A stretch of 64,000 nucleotides of DNA from Thermoproteota archaeon (GCA_027492035.1 JAOZFT010000035.1:85923-149922); one strand, 5' to 3'; counted from the stretch's first letter, positions 54,372 through 63,985 are shown. Notes: generated by a model not told the origin, from the letters alone. Program-made: numbers and translations.

Positions 54372-54598
54372 TTAAGTCTTCATTTTCTGCAATCCAACAA
54401 CTCTCTGCTTTAAAATCTCCCCTTTCTCCTCCTTCGTCAAAGTTTCTAAGTAAAGCTCAATAGCCTCCTTAACGTTACTCATAAACCCCTCTAAATCATC
54501 TCCCTAAGTATGACAGCCGGCAGAGCAGGCACGAAAGCTATATAGCCGCCAGTTTTATCCTCAAGGTAAATTTTTAACTTATTATTTCCCCTACACAT
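54372..54598 (-). pseudogene. HicB-family antitoxin gene with a frameshift
   Basis: The minus strand from ATG 54598 reads NNKLKIYLEDKTGGYIAFVP and ALPAVIL, then a frameshift near 54505, then DDLEGFMSNVKEAIELYLET and a tail ending VVGLQKMKT. These are the two halves of a HicB antitoxin. No HicA is adjacent. Confidence 0.6.
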
Positions 54599-55031
54599 AA
54601 CTCACTGTATATTAAGCTTAATAAAGTGTAGAAACTTACCTAAACCACTCCTCCCTACTATATAGATACCCGATCAACATTGGACATTATAGAGAGAAGC
54701 ACCTCCAAAACATAAGCGATAACACTTTATCTCTACAGGTGGCAATCGTTACAACACAATCATAGCCCTTATCCTCACACTTGTCTAGAATTACGGAGAG
54801 AATAGATTCATAGCCTATTTAAGAAACTCTTTACAGGATCATCTGAAGGCGAATCTCCACAATGATCATTTCATGTTTAATTACATAGAATATTTCTGAT
54901 ACACTTGACAGAAGGTCTCGCTGAAGGAGACTTACACCCTGGATGGGTTGGGATTGAGTCTGGTTGATGAAAATGAGGCGAGAAAACCATCCACTATAAA
55001 AATAACAAAATATCACGAAAGTAGCGGGGAG
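54599..55031. other. Non-coding or decayed region
   Basis: No gene is recognised. A minus-strand frame (ESILSVILDKCEDKGYD) near 54790 looks like coding sequence but lacks a start and a family. A plus-strand frame begins near 54930 (LVDENEARKPSTIKI) and is also unassigned. Confidence 0.35.
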
Positions 55032-55358
55032 TCAGGACAACATTTTCAATTTAAGAGAAGAAACTTCAGCTATATCCTTAAAATCTTTGTCATCGGTTAT
55101 CAGCTCCTCACCATTATTAATCGCTATAGAAGCTATCAATATATCTGCAAACCCTTTCATCCTACCCTTCAGCATAAGTCTCCTCTGGATATCATAAGCT
55201 AAGAAATAATCCTTCACAGTGGGAAATATAACGTCACCTTTAAACCCTGCGTACTCCATTACAGATGGATATTCAATGAGTGTGATAATGGTTATGGATT
55301 CCTCTACGGTACCCCTCCTCCTAATTCTACTGATAACTAGGTTTGTATCAAGGATCAT
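55032..55358 (-). CDS. VapC-type PIN-domain toxin
   Basis: The 108-residue protein is a PIN nuclease with LDTN (D4), the second acidic ADILIASIA segment and TDDKDF. It follows the VapB-like gene, overlapping by four bases (55355-55358), so the two form a toxin-antitoxin operon. VapC cleaves RNA; its target cannot be read here. Confidence 0.82.
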   Translation of the reverse strand: MILDTNLVISRIRRRGTVEESITIITLIEYPSVMEYAGFKGDVIFPTVKDYFLAYDIQRRLMLKGRMKGFADILIASIAINNGEELITDDKDFKDIAEVSSLKLKMLS

Positions 55359-55624
55359 CGGCTAAATACCCTCTTACGCCTCGAATCCAGTATCCTTCTC
55401 CCCAAACCCTCTGGAACCTCGATATTATATCTAAGCTTCTTAATATCCAACTTCTCCCTTAATTCATCAGCTGAAAACCTATAGGAACCCTTCATCATAT
55501 ACTCCATTAAAGCCTTCTCAATCTCATCACTCAACCGCCTAGTAGAGCCATGAAGACCTACAACAAACTTGATCCACCTGCTCCATAACTCAGTATCTAT
55601 CACTATAGAGGTCTTCCTCTTCAA
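55355..55624 (-). CDS. VapB-like antitoxin
   Basis: The 89-residue protein starts with KTSIVIDTELWSRWIKFV, a ribbon-helix-helix-like strand and helix, and has a long basic C-terminal tail that could wrap the PIN toxin. It is immediately upstream of, and overlaps, the VapC gene. The family fits better to the RHH group than to AbrB. Confidence 0.72.
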   Translation of the reverse strand: MKRKTSIVIDTELWSRWIKFVVGLHGSTRRLSDEIEKALMEYMMKGSYRFSADELREKLDIKKLRYNIEVPEGLGRRILDSRRKRVFSR

Positions 55625-55847
55625 AAATGGACACCGTAAAATAGGGTATACAAATAGGCATATAAAGTTAACGGTATATAATCCCTATTAACTAACTTCG
55701 TAAAAGAATAATAAAAACAATGCGGGAACTGATATATAAATTCATAAAACCCGAATGGAAATTATGGAGATAATCTCAACCTCACAGAAATAATGTCTAT
55801 ATACCCAGGTAAGAAGAGAACTAACTAAACCACTCTCTATATTTTCC

Positions 55848-56118
55848 ATGTCAACAAATCACAGAAACATTGAAGCCTTGTTTAACAAGCTCACATCAAA
55901 CAACACGGACTAACTTACCCCTGATACCTCAGGTCCTCGGGATAACAAGTAAGCATGCACACATGGACTTGAAAAAACTTGTAAACATGGGCTACATCAC
56001 TAAAAGGACGACTTCTAGGGTAGATACACCTATCAAATCACTTACACAGGGGGCTAAGTATCTGGCTAGAAGAGGGATCATAAATTTAACCTATTACCAA
56101 CCAGAACCATATATGTGA
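55848..56118 (+). pseudogene. Winged-helix regulator gene with a frameshift
   Basis: ATG 55848 opens MSTNHRNIEALFNKLTSNNT and then a stop; a second frame continues PQVLGITSKHAHMDLKKLVN then MGYITKRTTSRV. These make one winged-helix regulator with a frameshift near 55913. A frame from 55870 alone gives the C-terminal part, 82 residues. Confidence 0.5.
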
Positions 56119-56259
56119 AGGAAAATCCATGCCGCGCCTACTTCCCCCAGAGAAAGAAAGGTTTTTCCGTAAGAGAAACCGATTTACCATTTAAAAACCC
56201 TCAAGACAATCATTACGGAGAAATGGAACAGTTTCGCTAAGCCATTGGATTATATGAAG

Positions 56260-56898
56260 TTAAAGCCACGTACCTTCTCCAAAATATAGATCATAATACG
56301 GCGAAATCTCACTTATCATCTTAAAAAAATTAAACCCTGAATACGTCTTTATCGATTTACCTTCACCATTTTCAAGTATCCGTGAACAATCAAACTTCAT
56401 CTTAGGAAACTTCATAAAGAAAAAGAATTCCTTTAAGGTTTTAAGTATATTGGGCAATGTTGCCTGAGCCAATTTGTCACGTATAATCTTAGACCCTAAC
56501 AGCCACATCCACTTCGACTTGGCTGGGATAACCGTAAACAACCCCCTTTTCATCGAATACGCCCATCTCTTTATTTCTAATCCCAGTTCCTCTTCAATAA
56601 CCCTTTTCAACTCCTCTCTGAAGGCTTCTTCGCTCATCAAACCCCATCTTGCCCTCAAAGCGTCAATATGTCTCCTTAATAAGTCAAAACCCCTATATGT
56701 ATCTCCCCTGAGTTTATTCATCTCCCCTCTAAGACTATTCATATCCTCTCTAAGTTTGATGAGTTGTTATTTCATGTTTATCCAGTCTTTCAAGGATTTC
56801 TTTTAAGCCTATGTAACCTGCAACCGTGTATCTAAACTCTTTGTCTTTCTCTAAAAACCTAAGAAATTCTCGTTTAAGACTCAGACCCTCTACACCCA
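56260..56898 (-). pseudogene. DUF3782-type nuclease gene with frameshifts
   Basis: ATG 56898 opens MGVEGLSLKREFLRFLEKDK and EFRYTVAGYIGLKEILERLD, then a shift near 56765 leads to LRGDTYRGFDLLRRHIDALR and WGLMSEEAFREELKRVIEEE. Another shift near 56550 separates the PD-(D/E)XK strand YPSQVEVDVAV. This is the DUF3782 layout: coiled N-terminus, then a nuclease-fold domain. It has at least two frameshifts. Confidence 0.6.
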
Positions 56899-56968
56899 TT
56901 AACCAAGTAAGAAGTTGTTTTAGAGGAAGCTGTTGCCTTTCCTCATTACTTTTTATTGCTAAGGTAAT

Positions 56969-57337
56969 TTAAAATTGTGTTAAGCCGATCTCCAGCACAC
57001 CCAGCTCCTTTGCCATTTTCATTGTCTCAGACTTATCGTGAGCCCTCACCAACACACCGTAAGGTGGCACAGCCACCTTCAAGTGTTTTTGAACCAATTT
57101 TAGGTGGAAGGAAAACGGAACAACGGCCTTAACTCCTACGGGGATGGCGTAGCCATACCTACCCCTCTATGCAATTCTTATCACGTCGGCGATGAAAGCT
57201 GCTGGGTTATCAGTTGGAGACGTATACCTAAACCGTCCCTTGCAATACCTAGAGAAAAACGCAGCAGCGTACTTCTTGTCATTCGCCAGCATACAGTTAA
57301 ACCCTTCCCGCCCCAAACTGCGGGTTATCGCCAGGCT
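56969..57337 (-). pseudogene. Truncated ATP-grasp protein with an in-frame stop
   Basis: The minus strand reads SLAITRSLGREGFNCM, then DKKYAAAFFSRYCKGRFRYT and PTDNPAAFIADVIRI, a TAG stop, then YGYAIPVGVKAVVPF and KVAVPPYGVLVRAHDKSETM up to KELGVLEIGLTQF and a stop. This is the N-terminal part of an ATP-grasp ligase, all in one frame except the TAG. The ATP-grasp catalytic domain is missing. The plus-strand frame here is a shadow. Confidence 0.6.
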
Positions 57338-57468
57338 ATTATCTCACTGAAGAGAATGATTAATAAACTTTTCGGAGAGATTTTTTATGGCTTTAAACGT
57401 CCTCATAACCGAGGCCTCTTTTAGATCATCATTAGGTTGTTTAAGGAAAGTTGACCGTGCGCCAATAC

Positions 57469-58521
57469 TCAAGTTGTCTCTATCCAGCTTTCCAATACTT
57501 CCTTAATCTCTTCTTTATTCATTAGAAGGTTTTTATCACCAGATGAGAACCTTCTAACCTCGGACTGCCTAAAACCTAGTTTCATGAATTTAATATATTC
57601 ATTGTATTTTGATAATTCATCCTCTTCAGCAAAGATCATGGGGAGGCGTACAAAGAGAATCTCGTTTTCTAACAGTAGCCCGGTCTCATTTTTAGAGATA
57701 AGATCCTCATGAAACTTTTCCCCTATTCTCATTCCTATTATTTCATAGTAATCAGGCTGATAACCCATTAATTCTAAGAAAACCTCCGCTAGATCACCTA
57801 TCCTTACTGATCGCATCTTTAAGATGAATATTTCACCATTTTCAGCATAATATGACGCATTAAATATCAGCCTGATGCTTTCAGGAATGCTCATGAAGAA
57901 CCTCGTCATCTTCGGATTGGTAACCGTTATCTTTTTTCCCTCTTTTAACTGTCTTTCCCATATCCTAAGCACTGAACCTCTAGATGCAAGAACATTTCCG
58001 AACCGTACGACACCTGTTCTCATCATATTATCCCTATTACCTTGGTAATACATAGCGGAGACAAGCCTCTCAGCTAACAGTTTAGTTGCACCCAATACGT
58101 TTGTTGGATCTACAGCTTTATCTGTGGATATAAGAATCATTTTCTCTACCCTCCGCTTTAGAGCGCACTCTATGACGTTCTGTGTTCCTATTACGTTTGT
58201 CTTTATTGCCTCGAAGGGGTTATACTCACATACCGTAACGTGCTTTAGTGCAGCAGTATGAAATACAACATCCACTCCATCCATTAGTTGAAACAGCTGC
58301 TCTTTTTCTCTTATATCTCCGAAAAAAAATCTCATATTAGGGATATTACAATTCCTCATGGCATCGGATAACTCTGTCTCTCTGTTGTCAAGTATCCTTA
58401 TTTCCTTAGGATTATAGAGCAGTAATTGTTTGGAGAGCTCCGAACCTATGCTACCTAACCCGCCAGTTACTAATATTACTTTATCCTCAAAAAGGTCCCT
58501 TACTTGGTTATCTTTCGGCAT
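57469..58521 (-). CDS. CapD/PseB-like nucleotide-sugar dehydratase
   Basis: The 350-residue protein is a short-chain dehydrogenase-fold enzyme of the CapD/FlaA1 group. The NAD motif TGGLGSIGSE is at residues 19-28, and STDKAVDPTNVLGATK has the lysine of the active site with leucine in place of the tyrosine, as in CapD-like enzymes. It should act on a UDP-GlcNAc-type sugar, forming the 4-keto-6-deoxy intermediate. It ends the minus-strand operon and follows the aminotransferase by four bases. Confidence 0.87.
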   Translation of the reverse strand: MPKDNQVRDLFEDKVILVTGGLGSIGSELSKQLLLYNPKEIRILDNRETELSDAMRNCNIPNMRFFFGDIREKEQLFQLMDGVDVVFHTAALKHVTVCEYNPFEAIKTNVIGTQNVIECALKRRVEKMILISTDKAVDPTNVLGATKLLAERLVSAMYYQGNRDNMMRTGVVRFGNVLASRGSVLRIWERQLKEGKKITVTNPKMTRFFMSIPESIRLIFNASYYAENGEIFILKMRSVRIGDLAEVFLELMGYQPDYYEIIGMRIGEKFHEDLISKNETGLLLENEILFVRLPMIFAEEDELSKYNEYIKFMKLGFRQSEVRRFSSGDKNLLMNKEEIKEVLESWIETT

Positions 58522-58525
58522 CTTA

Positions 58526-59659
58526 TCAACCTCGTAGAATCTCCTTTATGGTTCTAACAATATACTCTAACTGATTCTCCTTTAACTGGGGGTATATTGG
58601 TAGTGAAACTATTTTTTCGTAAACTCTTTCGGCAATTGGAAAGGCTCCCTTTCTATACCCATATGCCCTTTGATAGTAAGGCATTAGATGCAAGGGAATG
58701 AAGTGTACACTTGTGCCGATTCCTCTCTTAGCCATTTCGGATATAAACCCGTCCCGGCTGTAATTGGTCAATCTTATTGGGTATAAGTGATAAGATGATT
58801 TTACCTTATCGCTTACATATGGCAGTATTACGTCTAACTTTTCGAGATTATCACTATAATACTCTGCAATTTCTCTTCTTTTTTCATTCATCCAATCTAG
58901 TTTTTTTAGCTGCTCAATACCGATTGCAGATATAATATCAGTAGGATTGCATTTATAACCAGCTTCAAGAACCTCATAGTACCATCTGTTCATATCTAAG
59001 TATCTTCTCCAAGCATCTCTGCTTATTCCATGCAGTCTAAGTAGCCTTAATCTTTCACTAAGGTGGTCATCATTTAATACTACTGCCCCTCCCTCTCCAG
59101 TAGTCATAGGTTTCGTTGGATAGAAACTGAAACATGTTAGATTACCCAAAGATCCGACTTTCTTCCTGTTTTCATACTCACTACCCATTGCATGGGCAGC
59201 ATCTTCTATTACCGCTAGATTGTACTTCTTTGCAAGGTTAAGGATGCCTCTCATGTTTACTGGTTGACCACCATAATGAACGACTATTACCGCTCTTGTC
59301 TTATCTGTAATCTTCTCTTCTATTTTGTTTATATCGATGTTATATGTTAACTCATCAATATCAACAAATACAGGTTTAGCGTTACAGTGAGCTATAACAT
59401 TGGCTGTCGAAGCAAACGTAAAGGTCGTCGTTATTACCTCATCCCCTGCCTTTATACCAAGAGCCTTTAATGATAGGAACAAAGCTGAAGTGCAAGAGTC
59501 TGTAACTATTGCATGTTTACATCCGATATATTTGGCGATCATTTTCTCGAATTCCAGCGTTTTTGGCCCCATTGACAGCCAATTAGACTTTAAAACCCCT
59601 ACTACGGCCTCTATCTCATCTTGTGTTATATATGGAAGAGCGAATGGAATCTGCATCAT
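58526..59659 (-). CDS. DegT/DnrJ/EryC1 family aminotransferase
   Basis: The 377-residue PLP enzyme matches sugar aminotransferases, with EDAAHA and the Schiff-base lysine K183 in FYPTKPMTTGEGG. It should put an amino group on the 4-keto sugar made by the neighbouring dehydratase, as PseC does after PseB. The start ATG 59659 is seven bases from the end of the WbqC-like gene. Confidence 0.9.
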   Translation of the reverse strand: MMQIPFALPYITQDEIEAVVGVLKSNWLSMGPKTLEFEKMIAKYIGCKHAIVTDSCTSALFLSLKALGIKAGDEVITTTFTFASTANVIAHCNAKPVFVDIDELTYNIDINKIEEKITDKTRAVIVVHYGGQPVNMRGILNLAKKYNLAVIEDAAHAMGSEYENRKKVGSLGNLTCFSFYPTKPMTTGEGGAVVLNDDHLSERLRLLRLHGISRDAWRRYLDMNRWYYEVLEAGYKCNPTDIISAIGIEQLKKLDWMNEKRREIAEYYSDNLEKLDVILPYVSDKVKSSYHLYPIRLTNYSRDGFISEMAKRGIGTSVHFIPLHLMPYYQRAYGYRKGAFPIAERVYEKIVSLPIYPQLKENQLEYIVRTIKEILRG

Positions 59660-59666
59660 ACCTGAT

Positions 59667-60386
59667 TCACCTAGTCCCTTTGTCTAGAATCAATGCCCCC
59701 TCTAACCCCCTTCTTATATAATCCAGTGCATGGTCTCCCGTGTTAAATAGTAAATCAATAACGGAGAGATACGGGACAAAGTTCCCATATAATTGTTGGT
59801 AAACGGGATGTTTATATTCATACCAATAGAGACGGATTTCTGCATCCCTAAACTTAGTAACGTCTATATACGCTTTTGCTGCTGGGCCTGTAATATATTC
59901 GTTAGCTCCTAGTTTGTCTAATATGTTTATCAGTCTCTCGGTTTTCCTGCCCTTAACCTTAAGGTCTGAGGATAGGAGAAACTCGGTGTCGTTTAGATGT
60001 AATAAATTTGATATTTCTCTTATTATTGTTATGTTTAGATCTACCAGTTTCTCAAATCTGTGATCGTATATGTCTGCCAGAGACCCGCTATACCTACCAA
60101 AAAATTTGGCTTTATTATACGCGTGTCTGATAGTTTGCCAGTGTTTCACAGCCCAGTTAACCTTATTATTTATTTTAACTTCGTTTATCTTTTGGCCAAA
60201 CCTCCTTATCACGGGTACTGATAGCCAAATCCAGCTCTTGTTAGGCATTTTTATTCTATTCCGACGCTGCCATGATCGATGCACAAATTGAACGTCATCG
60301 TAGAATACAAAGACGTCGGCCACCTCGATTAAACCGAAATATCCTATCCACGGAAGATATAGAGGCTGCAATATTACTACCCTCAT
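59667..60386 (-). CDS. WbqC-like family protein
   Basis: The 239-residue protein starts MRVVILQPLYLPWIGYFGLI and continues VFYDDVQFVHRSWQRRNRI, the WbqC family signature. Members occur in O-antigen and nonulosonic-acid clusters and may be sugar-modifying enzymes or acyltransferases; the reaction is not settled. It overlaps the methyltransferase gene by four bases. Confidence 0.88.
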   Translation of the reverse strand: MRVVILQPLYLPWIGYFGLIEVADVFVFYDDVQFVHRSWQRRNRIKMPNKSWIWLSVPVIRRFGQKINEVKINNKVNWAVKHWQTIRHAYNKAKFFGRYSGSLADIYDHRFEKLVDLNITIIREISNLLHLNDTEFLLSSDLKVKGRKTERLINILDKLGANEYITGPAAKAYIDVTKFRDAEIRLYWYEYKHPVYQQLYGNFVPYLSVIDLLFNTGDHALDYIRRGLEGALILDKGTR

Positions 60387-61030
60387 GGTCTCTCTCTCGG
60401 CTCCTTATAAATATATAATGTAAACTCCCAGAGCTGGTAATCATGCCTTATTATTATCCACCTGCTTAGATTATTTACAGAAAAGGAAATTATATCCCCG
60501 ATGGGACAGTAATAGAGAGTGGGGTCTCTCCATTCAACAAACTCTGTCATAAAATTGACTGAAATGCCTTTTTTACATAATTTCCACAATTTTAACAATA
60601 TAGATTGTAACCATTCCCTGTGAACGACATCATTGGCGTCCAGCTTTATGTAAAAAACACCTGATACAAGTATGTAGTCAAAGAAACCCTTGAAATACTC
60701 AAGATCATCTTTTAAGACGTCTATTACCCTAAACGTGCCGTTAGGATGTCTGCTTTTGGCAGCAGCTATCATTTTCTCTGAAATGTCCCACCCGTAGTAA
60801 ATGCAATTTATACACTTTTCTTTAAGAAAATCAAGCAGTAGGGCATTTCCACACCCAAAATCCAGTATTCTCTTGCAGTTTAGATCATCTATTTCTGTTA
60901 ATATTTTGAATCTTAACCAAGTCTTCTCTCTTCCTATCCAATGAGCAGCTTCGGGCGAGTTAATATCATGCTTATCCAAGCATGACTCATATTCTTTCTT
61001 TATTCTCTCTGTATGGCTTTCTATTTCCAT
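60383..61030 (-). CDS. SAM-dependent methyltransferase
   Basis: The 215-residue class I methyltransferase has the AdoMet motif ILDFGCGNALLLDFL near residues 59-74 and VLVSGVFY-like motif III. The acceptor is unknown, most likely a glycan or sugar given the operon. It overlaps the WbqC-like gene by four bases. Confidence 0.85.
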   Translation of the reverse strand: MEIESHTERIKKEYESCLDKHDINSPEAAHWIGREKTWLRFKILTEIDDLNCKRILDFGCGNALLLDFLKEKCINCIYYGWDISEKMIAAAKSRHPNGTFRVIDVLKDDLEYFKGFFDYILVSGVFYIKLDANDVVHREWLQSILLKLWKLCKKGISVNFMTEFVEWRDPTLYYCPIGDIISFSVNNLSRWIIIRHDYQLWEFTLYIYKEPRERP

Positions 61031-61046
61031 TATTTATCCCTCTCAT

Positions 61047-61958
61047 CTACTCTGTTTCGAGTATCGCGTAGCCAAACCCGGTTTTCCCATAGCTATTTCC
61101 ATTGTACAACATATACTTTCTTCCTGCATGCTCAAACACAAAGGGGTAGCATATCATCTCTGAGTTCCACCCTGATTCGGAGACATCAATTCCGGCCTCT
61201 TCATCCTTCCTCTTCCAGTGAATCCCATCCTCTGACTCAGCATATCCTATCCGATAGGAGGTTATGGCATAGCTATACCACATTTTATATATTCCATCTT
61301 CCTTTCTTACGCATGGACGGCCTATACGAGTCTCACCCTTGTACCTGAAGTCTATACATGTTATTCCTTCCCTTCTCCAGTGAATCCCATCCTCTGACTC
61401 AGCATATCTGATATTATAGTAATATATGGGCCTTCCATTTTCCACTCTAAAGTCCTTTGCGGAGACATACCACATCCTCCAGACATTTTCCTCCTTTAAG
61501 ACACAGGCTGCTTGGGTTAGGTATGGATCAAAGTCATTTCTATCCATTATGGGCGCTCTCGAATATCTCTTAAATGTTCTTCCACCATCATAGCTAATCG
61601 CTAGTCCAATTGCAGCGTAGTACGGAACGCTAACACCTTGTGCCCATCCTGTGTAGTACATGTAGAGGAGCTCGCCATGCCTCACAATCCAAGGTGCCAG
61701 CACGCCGCTATCGTCAAAAAGCCCGGGCCTTCCGACTCTTAGAACAGGCTTTGGAGATAAATAGGTAATCTTAATAGAATCTTGCAGCTTAACCTCAATG
61801 TAGCCCTGTTGGGTCTTGTTCTCTTTGTTTCTACCACCAAAATATATTCTGTATCTATCATTACTCAGATATAAGGCAAAGGGAGTTGAGGCATGGGTGA
61901 TTACCCAGTCATACTGCGCCCTCGGTTCGAATATCAAACCCCTTTTCTTCCACTTCAT
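61047..61958 (-). CDS. Five-bladed beta-propeller glycosidase-like protein
   Basis: The 303-residue protein has repeated propeller strands: GLAISYDGGRTFKRY, RYAESEDGIHWRREG and GYAESEDGIHWKRK. Such proteins (GH43/GH32-like folds) often act on or bind glycans. No signal peptide is seen, so it is probably cytoplasmic. The exact reaction is unknown. Confidence 0.8.
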   Translation of the reverse strand: MKWKKRGLIFEPRAQYDWVITHASTPFALYLSNDRYRIYFGGRNKENKTQQGYIEVKLQDSIKITYLSPKPVLRVGRPGLFDDSGVLAPWIVRHGELLYMYYTGWAQGVSVPYYAAIGLAISYDGGRTFKRYSRAPIMDRNDFDPYLTQAACVLKEENVWRMWYVSAKDFRVENGRPIYYYNIRYAESEDGIHWRREGITCIDFRYKGETRIGRPCVRKEDGIYKMWYSYAITSYRIGYAESEDGIHWKRKDEEAGIDVSESGWNSEMICYPFVFEHAGRKYMLYNGNSYGKTGFGYAILETE

Positions 61959-61988
61959 ATAAACACCAAAAGTGAGGCTACTTCTGCG

Positions 61989-62666
61989 TTATCTACTCTC
62001 GTAGCTGTTGACCACCCGAAGCAACTTTGCTGGATGACCTCCATATACTCCTCCCTTCTCCGTATCTTTTATTATTAAAGCATGCGCCCCAATAATGCAA
62101 TCGTCTGCTATAGTGATTCCATCCCTTATCGTAGCGTTTACGCCAATAAAACAGTATTTCCCCATCTTTACGTGACCAGAGATAACTGCATGAGAGGCTA
62201 TAAAGCAGTGTTTACCTATCACTGTGTGATGTCCTATGTGATTTCCACTCCACACAATAACATCATCGCCTATTACAACATATGGCTGAATCACGTTTGC
62301 TTCAAATATAAAGCAGTTATCGCCGATCTTTACGTTATCCCAGACCATCGCCTTTGAGCACACATAACTTATGAGTCGGTAGCCCTTTCTCTTAGCCTCA
62401 TTGTACCTGTTTGCCCTCACCCTATTTAATCCACTATAGGCTATTGCAATAAACATCTTGTATTCATCAGGTGGGTAAATGTCTTCTACCCTCTCAAAGG
62501 GGACAACAGGTAGGCCTAGCTTTTCCCTTACGTTAATGTATTTCTCATTTACGGTAAAGGCTACGGCCTCATATGGGCTATCCTTCATGAGATAATTATA
62601 TGCAACCTCACCAAAGCTTCCCGTTCCGAATATAACTACCTTCTCATACTTTCTATTCATCAGCAA
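61989..62666 (-). CDS. NeuD-like sugar acetyltransferase
   Basis: The 225-residue protein has a Rossmann-like N-terminus (VVIFGTGSFGEVAYNYLM) and a C-terminal left-handed beta-helix with repeated hexapeptides (KIGDNCFI, VIGDDVIV, GITIADDCI). This is the NeuD/PglD layout, which acetylates an amino sugar. It fits the operon's predicted dehydratase and aminotransferase chemistry. Confidence 0.87.
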   Translation of the reverse strand: MLMNRKYEKVVIFGTGSFGEVAYNYLMKDSPYEAVAFTVNEKYINVREKLGLPVVPFERVEDIYPPDEYKMFIAIAYSGLNRVRANRYNEAKRKGYRLISYVCSKAMVWDNVKIGDNCFIFEANVIQPYVVIGDDVIVWSGNHIGHHTVIGKHCFIASHAVISGHVKMGKYCFIGVNATIRDGITIADDCIIGAHALIIKDTEKGGVYGGHPAKLLRVVNSYESR

Positions 62667-62727
62667 TCACCTACTTCAGCGCGCTATACCATTATAAATA
62701 CTTATGTTTTTAGTATTTTATTCATTA

Positions 62728-63855
62728 CTATAAAAGACTATCATAAATTTTTTCAATTTTTTGCATATTTTTCTTTAAATCAAAAAATTTTAAAGCTGCC
62801 ATCCTAGATTCACGGCTGATCCTCCTCCTTAACCCTTCATCCTTTAAGAGTAAAATTAGTTTCTCGGCTAAATCCCTAGGATCTAATTGCCGGTAGGTTA
62901 ATCCTCTAAACCAAGTGGCTGTTCTCACATCCAAAACATCACTTATGAGTTGCGGTGTTCCGCAGGCCATAGCCTCCCTTGTCGTTTGTCCTGCCCCGCT
63001 TCTTCCACTTGAAGCTATAACGCTCCTTAAGGGGTCAATGTAGTAGTCGCTAATTGTATCTACGTACACATCGACACTAGCAAGATACTTCGGCATTTTG
63101 TAGTCTGGAACTCTTCCAACAAATAACACTTTATCCAAAACTTTCAGACTCTGGGCTAGTTCTACCAGTTTTGATTTAAGAGGGCCTCCCCCTAACATGA
63201 TGAACTTAACATTTCTGACTTCCTTTACTACAAAGGGTATTGCTTTGATGAGGACGTTTACATGATAACTCGGCTTCCATCGTCTGGCGCATAGCACCAG
63301 GCACCCGTTGTCCCCTCCTAGTTCTCTGCGAAGATCCTCTGATCTTGCCTTAGGCGAGAAAAAATTGTTATCCACACCCCATAGCTGCATAAATATCTTT
63401 TTTGGGTCACATCCCAGCTTTATTAGCTGTTTACTCACAATTTCACTACCAGAATGAACGAGATCTGCTTTTTTAATGGCATATCTTATGAGGAGACCGT
63501 GAAACATTGATCTTCTTGGGTCAACGATGACATCATCCCCCCATGTGCTCAGAAGAAAGGGATGAAAGTTTAAAAAGCTTCCATACACGCCATACACCGA
63601 AATGTAATGTGCATGTAGGATGTCAGGTTTGATCCTTTTAATGGCCTCTCTTACTTTATGTATTCTTAACACGTATGCCATTTTATTGAAGTAACTGACC
63701 TTATGAACAGTAACTCCTTCAATTGAATCAACAACAAAAGTTATCAGATGAACATCATACCCCCTACCTGCAAAGTATCCCAACCATCGTTTGACATGTA
63801 GACTTTTTCCATTTGCAAGGAAAGCTAACCTGATCGCATTGACCATCCGATTCAC
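62728..63855 (-). CDS. Glycosyltransferase family 4-like
   Basis: The 375-residue GT-B glycosyltransferase has an N-terminal HVKRWLGYFAGRGYDVHLIT segment, FVGRVPDYKMP and the C-terminal EAMACGTPQLISDV acceptor-donor motif. It opens the surface-glycan operon, with the promoter just upstream. Its ATG at 63855 is followed by a second Met at codon 4. The sugar it transfers is unknown. Confidence 0.88.
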   Translation of the reverse strand: MNRMVNAIRLAFLANGKSLHVKRWLGYFAGRGYDVHLITFVVDSIEGVTVHKVSYFNKMAYVLRIHKVREAIKRIKPDILHAHYISVYGVYGSFLNFHPFLLSTWGDDVIVDPRRSMFHGLLIRYAIKKADLVHSGSEIVSKQLIKLGCDPKKIFMQLWGVDNNFFSPKARSEDLRRELGGDNGCLVLCARRWKPSYHVNVLIKAIPFVVKEVRNVKFIMLGGGPLKSKLVELAQSLKVLDKVLFVGRVPDYKMPKYLASVDVYVDTISDYYIDPLRSVIASSGRSGAGQTTREAMACGTPQLISDVLDVRTATWFRGLTYRQLDPRDLAEKLILLLKDEGLRRRISRESRMAALKFFDLKKNMQKIEKIYDSLL

Positions 63856-63907
63856 CAGGTTAATTACAGGATTGCTGAAAAATGTGGATACACATTCACT
63901 GTATCAG

Positions 63908-63932
63908 TTAATTCTTTACCTGAAAGAATTAA
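63908..63932. promoter_or_regulatory. Perfect 10-bp inverted repeat in the glycan operon leader
   Basis: TTAATTCTTT (63908-63917) and AAAGAATTAA (63923-63932) are perfect complements with a 5-base spacer. The element lies just downstream (minus strand) of a TATA box at 63954-63960, near the expected start of transcription. It may be an operator or a leader hairpin. Confidence 0.55.
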
Positions 63933-63952
63933 AGGAGCCTCTAGGAAGGAAG

Positions 63953-63964
63953 GTTTATAAGCCC
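63953..63964 (-). promoter_or_regulatory. TATA box of the glycan operon, repeat copy 1
   Basis: On the minus strand this reads GGGCTTATAAAC, with a strong CTTATAAA TATA box. The same 12 bases recur at 63986-63997, 33 bases away. Transcription would start near 63930, about 75 bases before the glycosyltransferase start. Confidence 0.6.
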
Positions 63965-63985
63965 CCTTTTCAAAACCAAGTAAAT

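Noticed and set aside
54831..55016. Minus-strand frame of 61 residues
   Set aside because: No ribosome-binding site and no family; it lies in decayed sequence before the VapC gene end.
57104..57424. Plus-strand open frame of 106 residues
   Set aside because: The opposite strand holds a coherent ATP-grasp fragment here, so this frame is a shadow.
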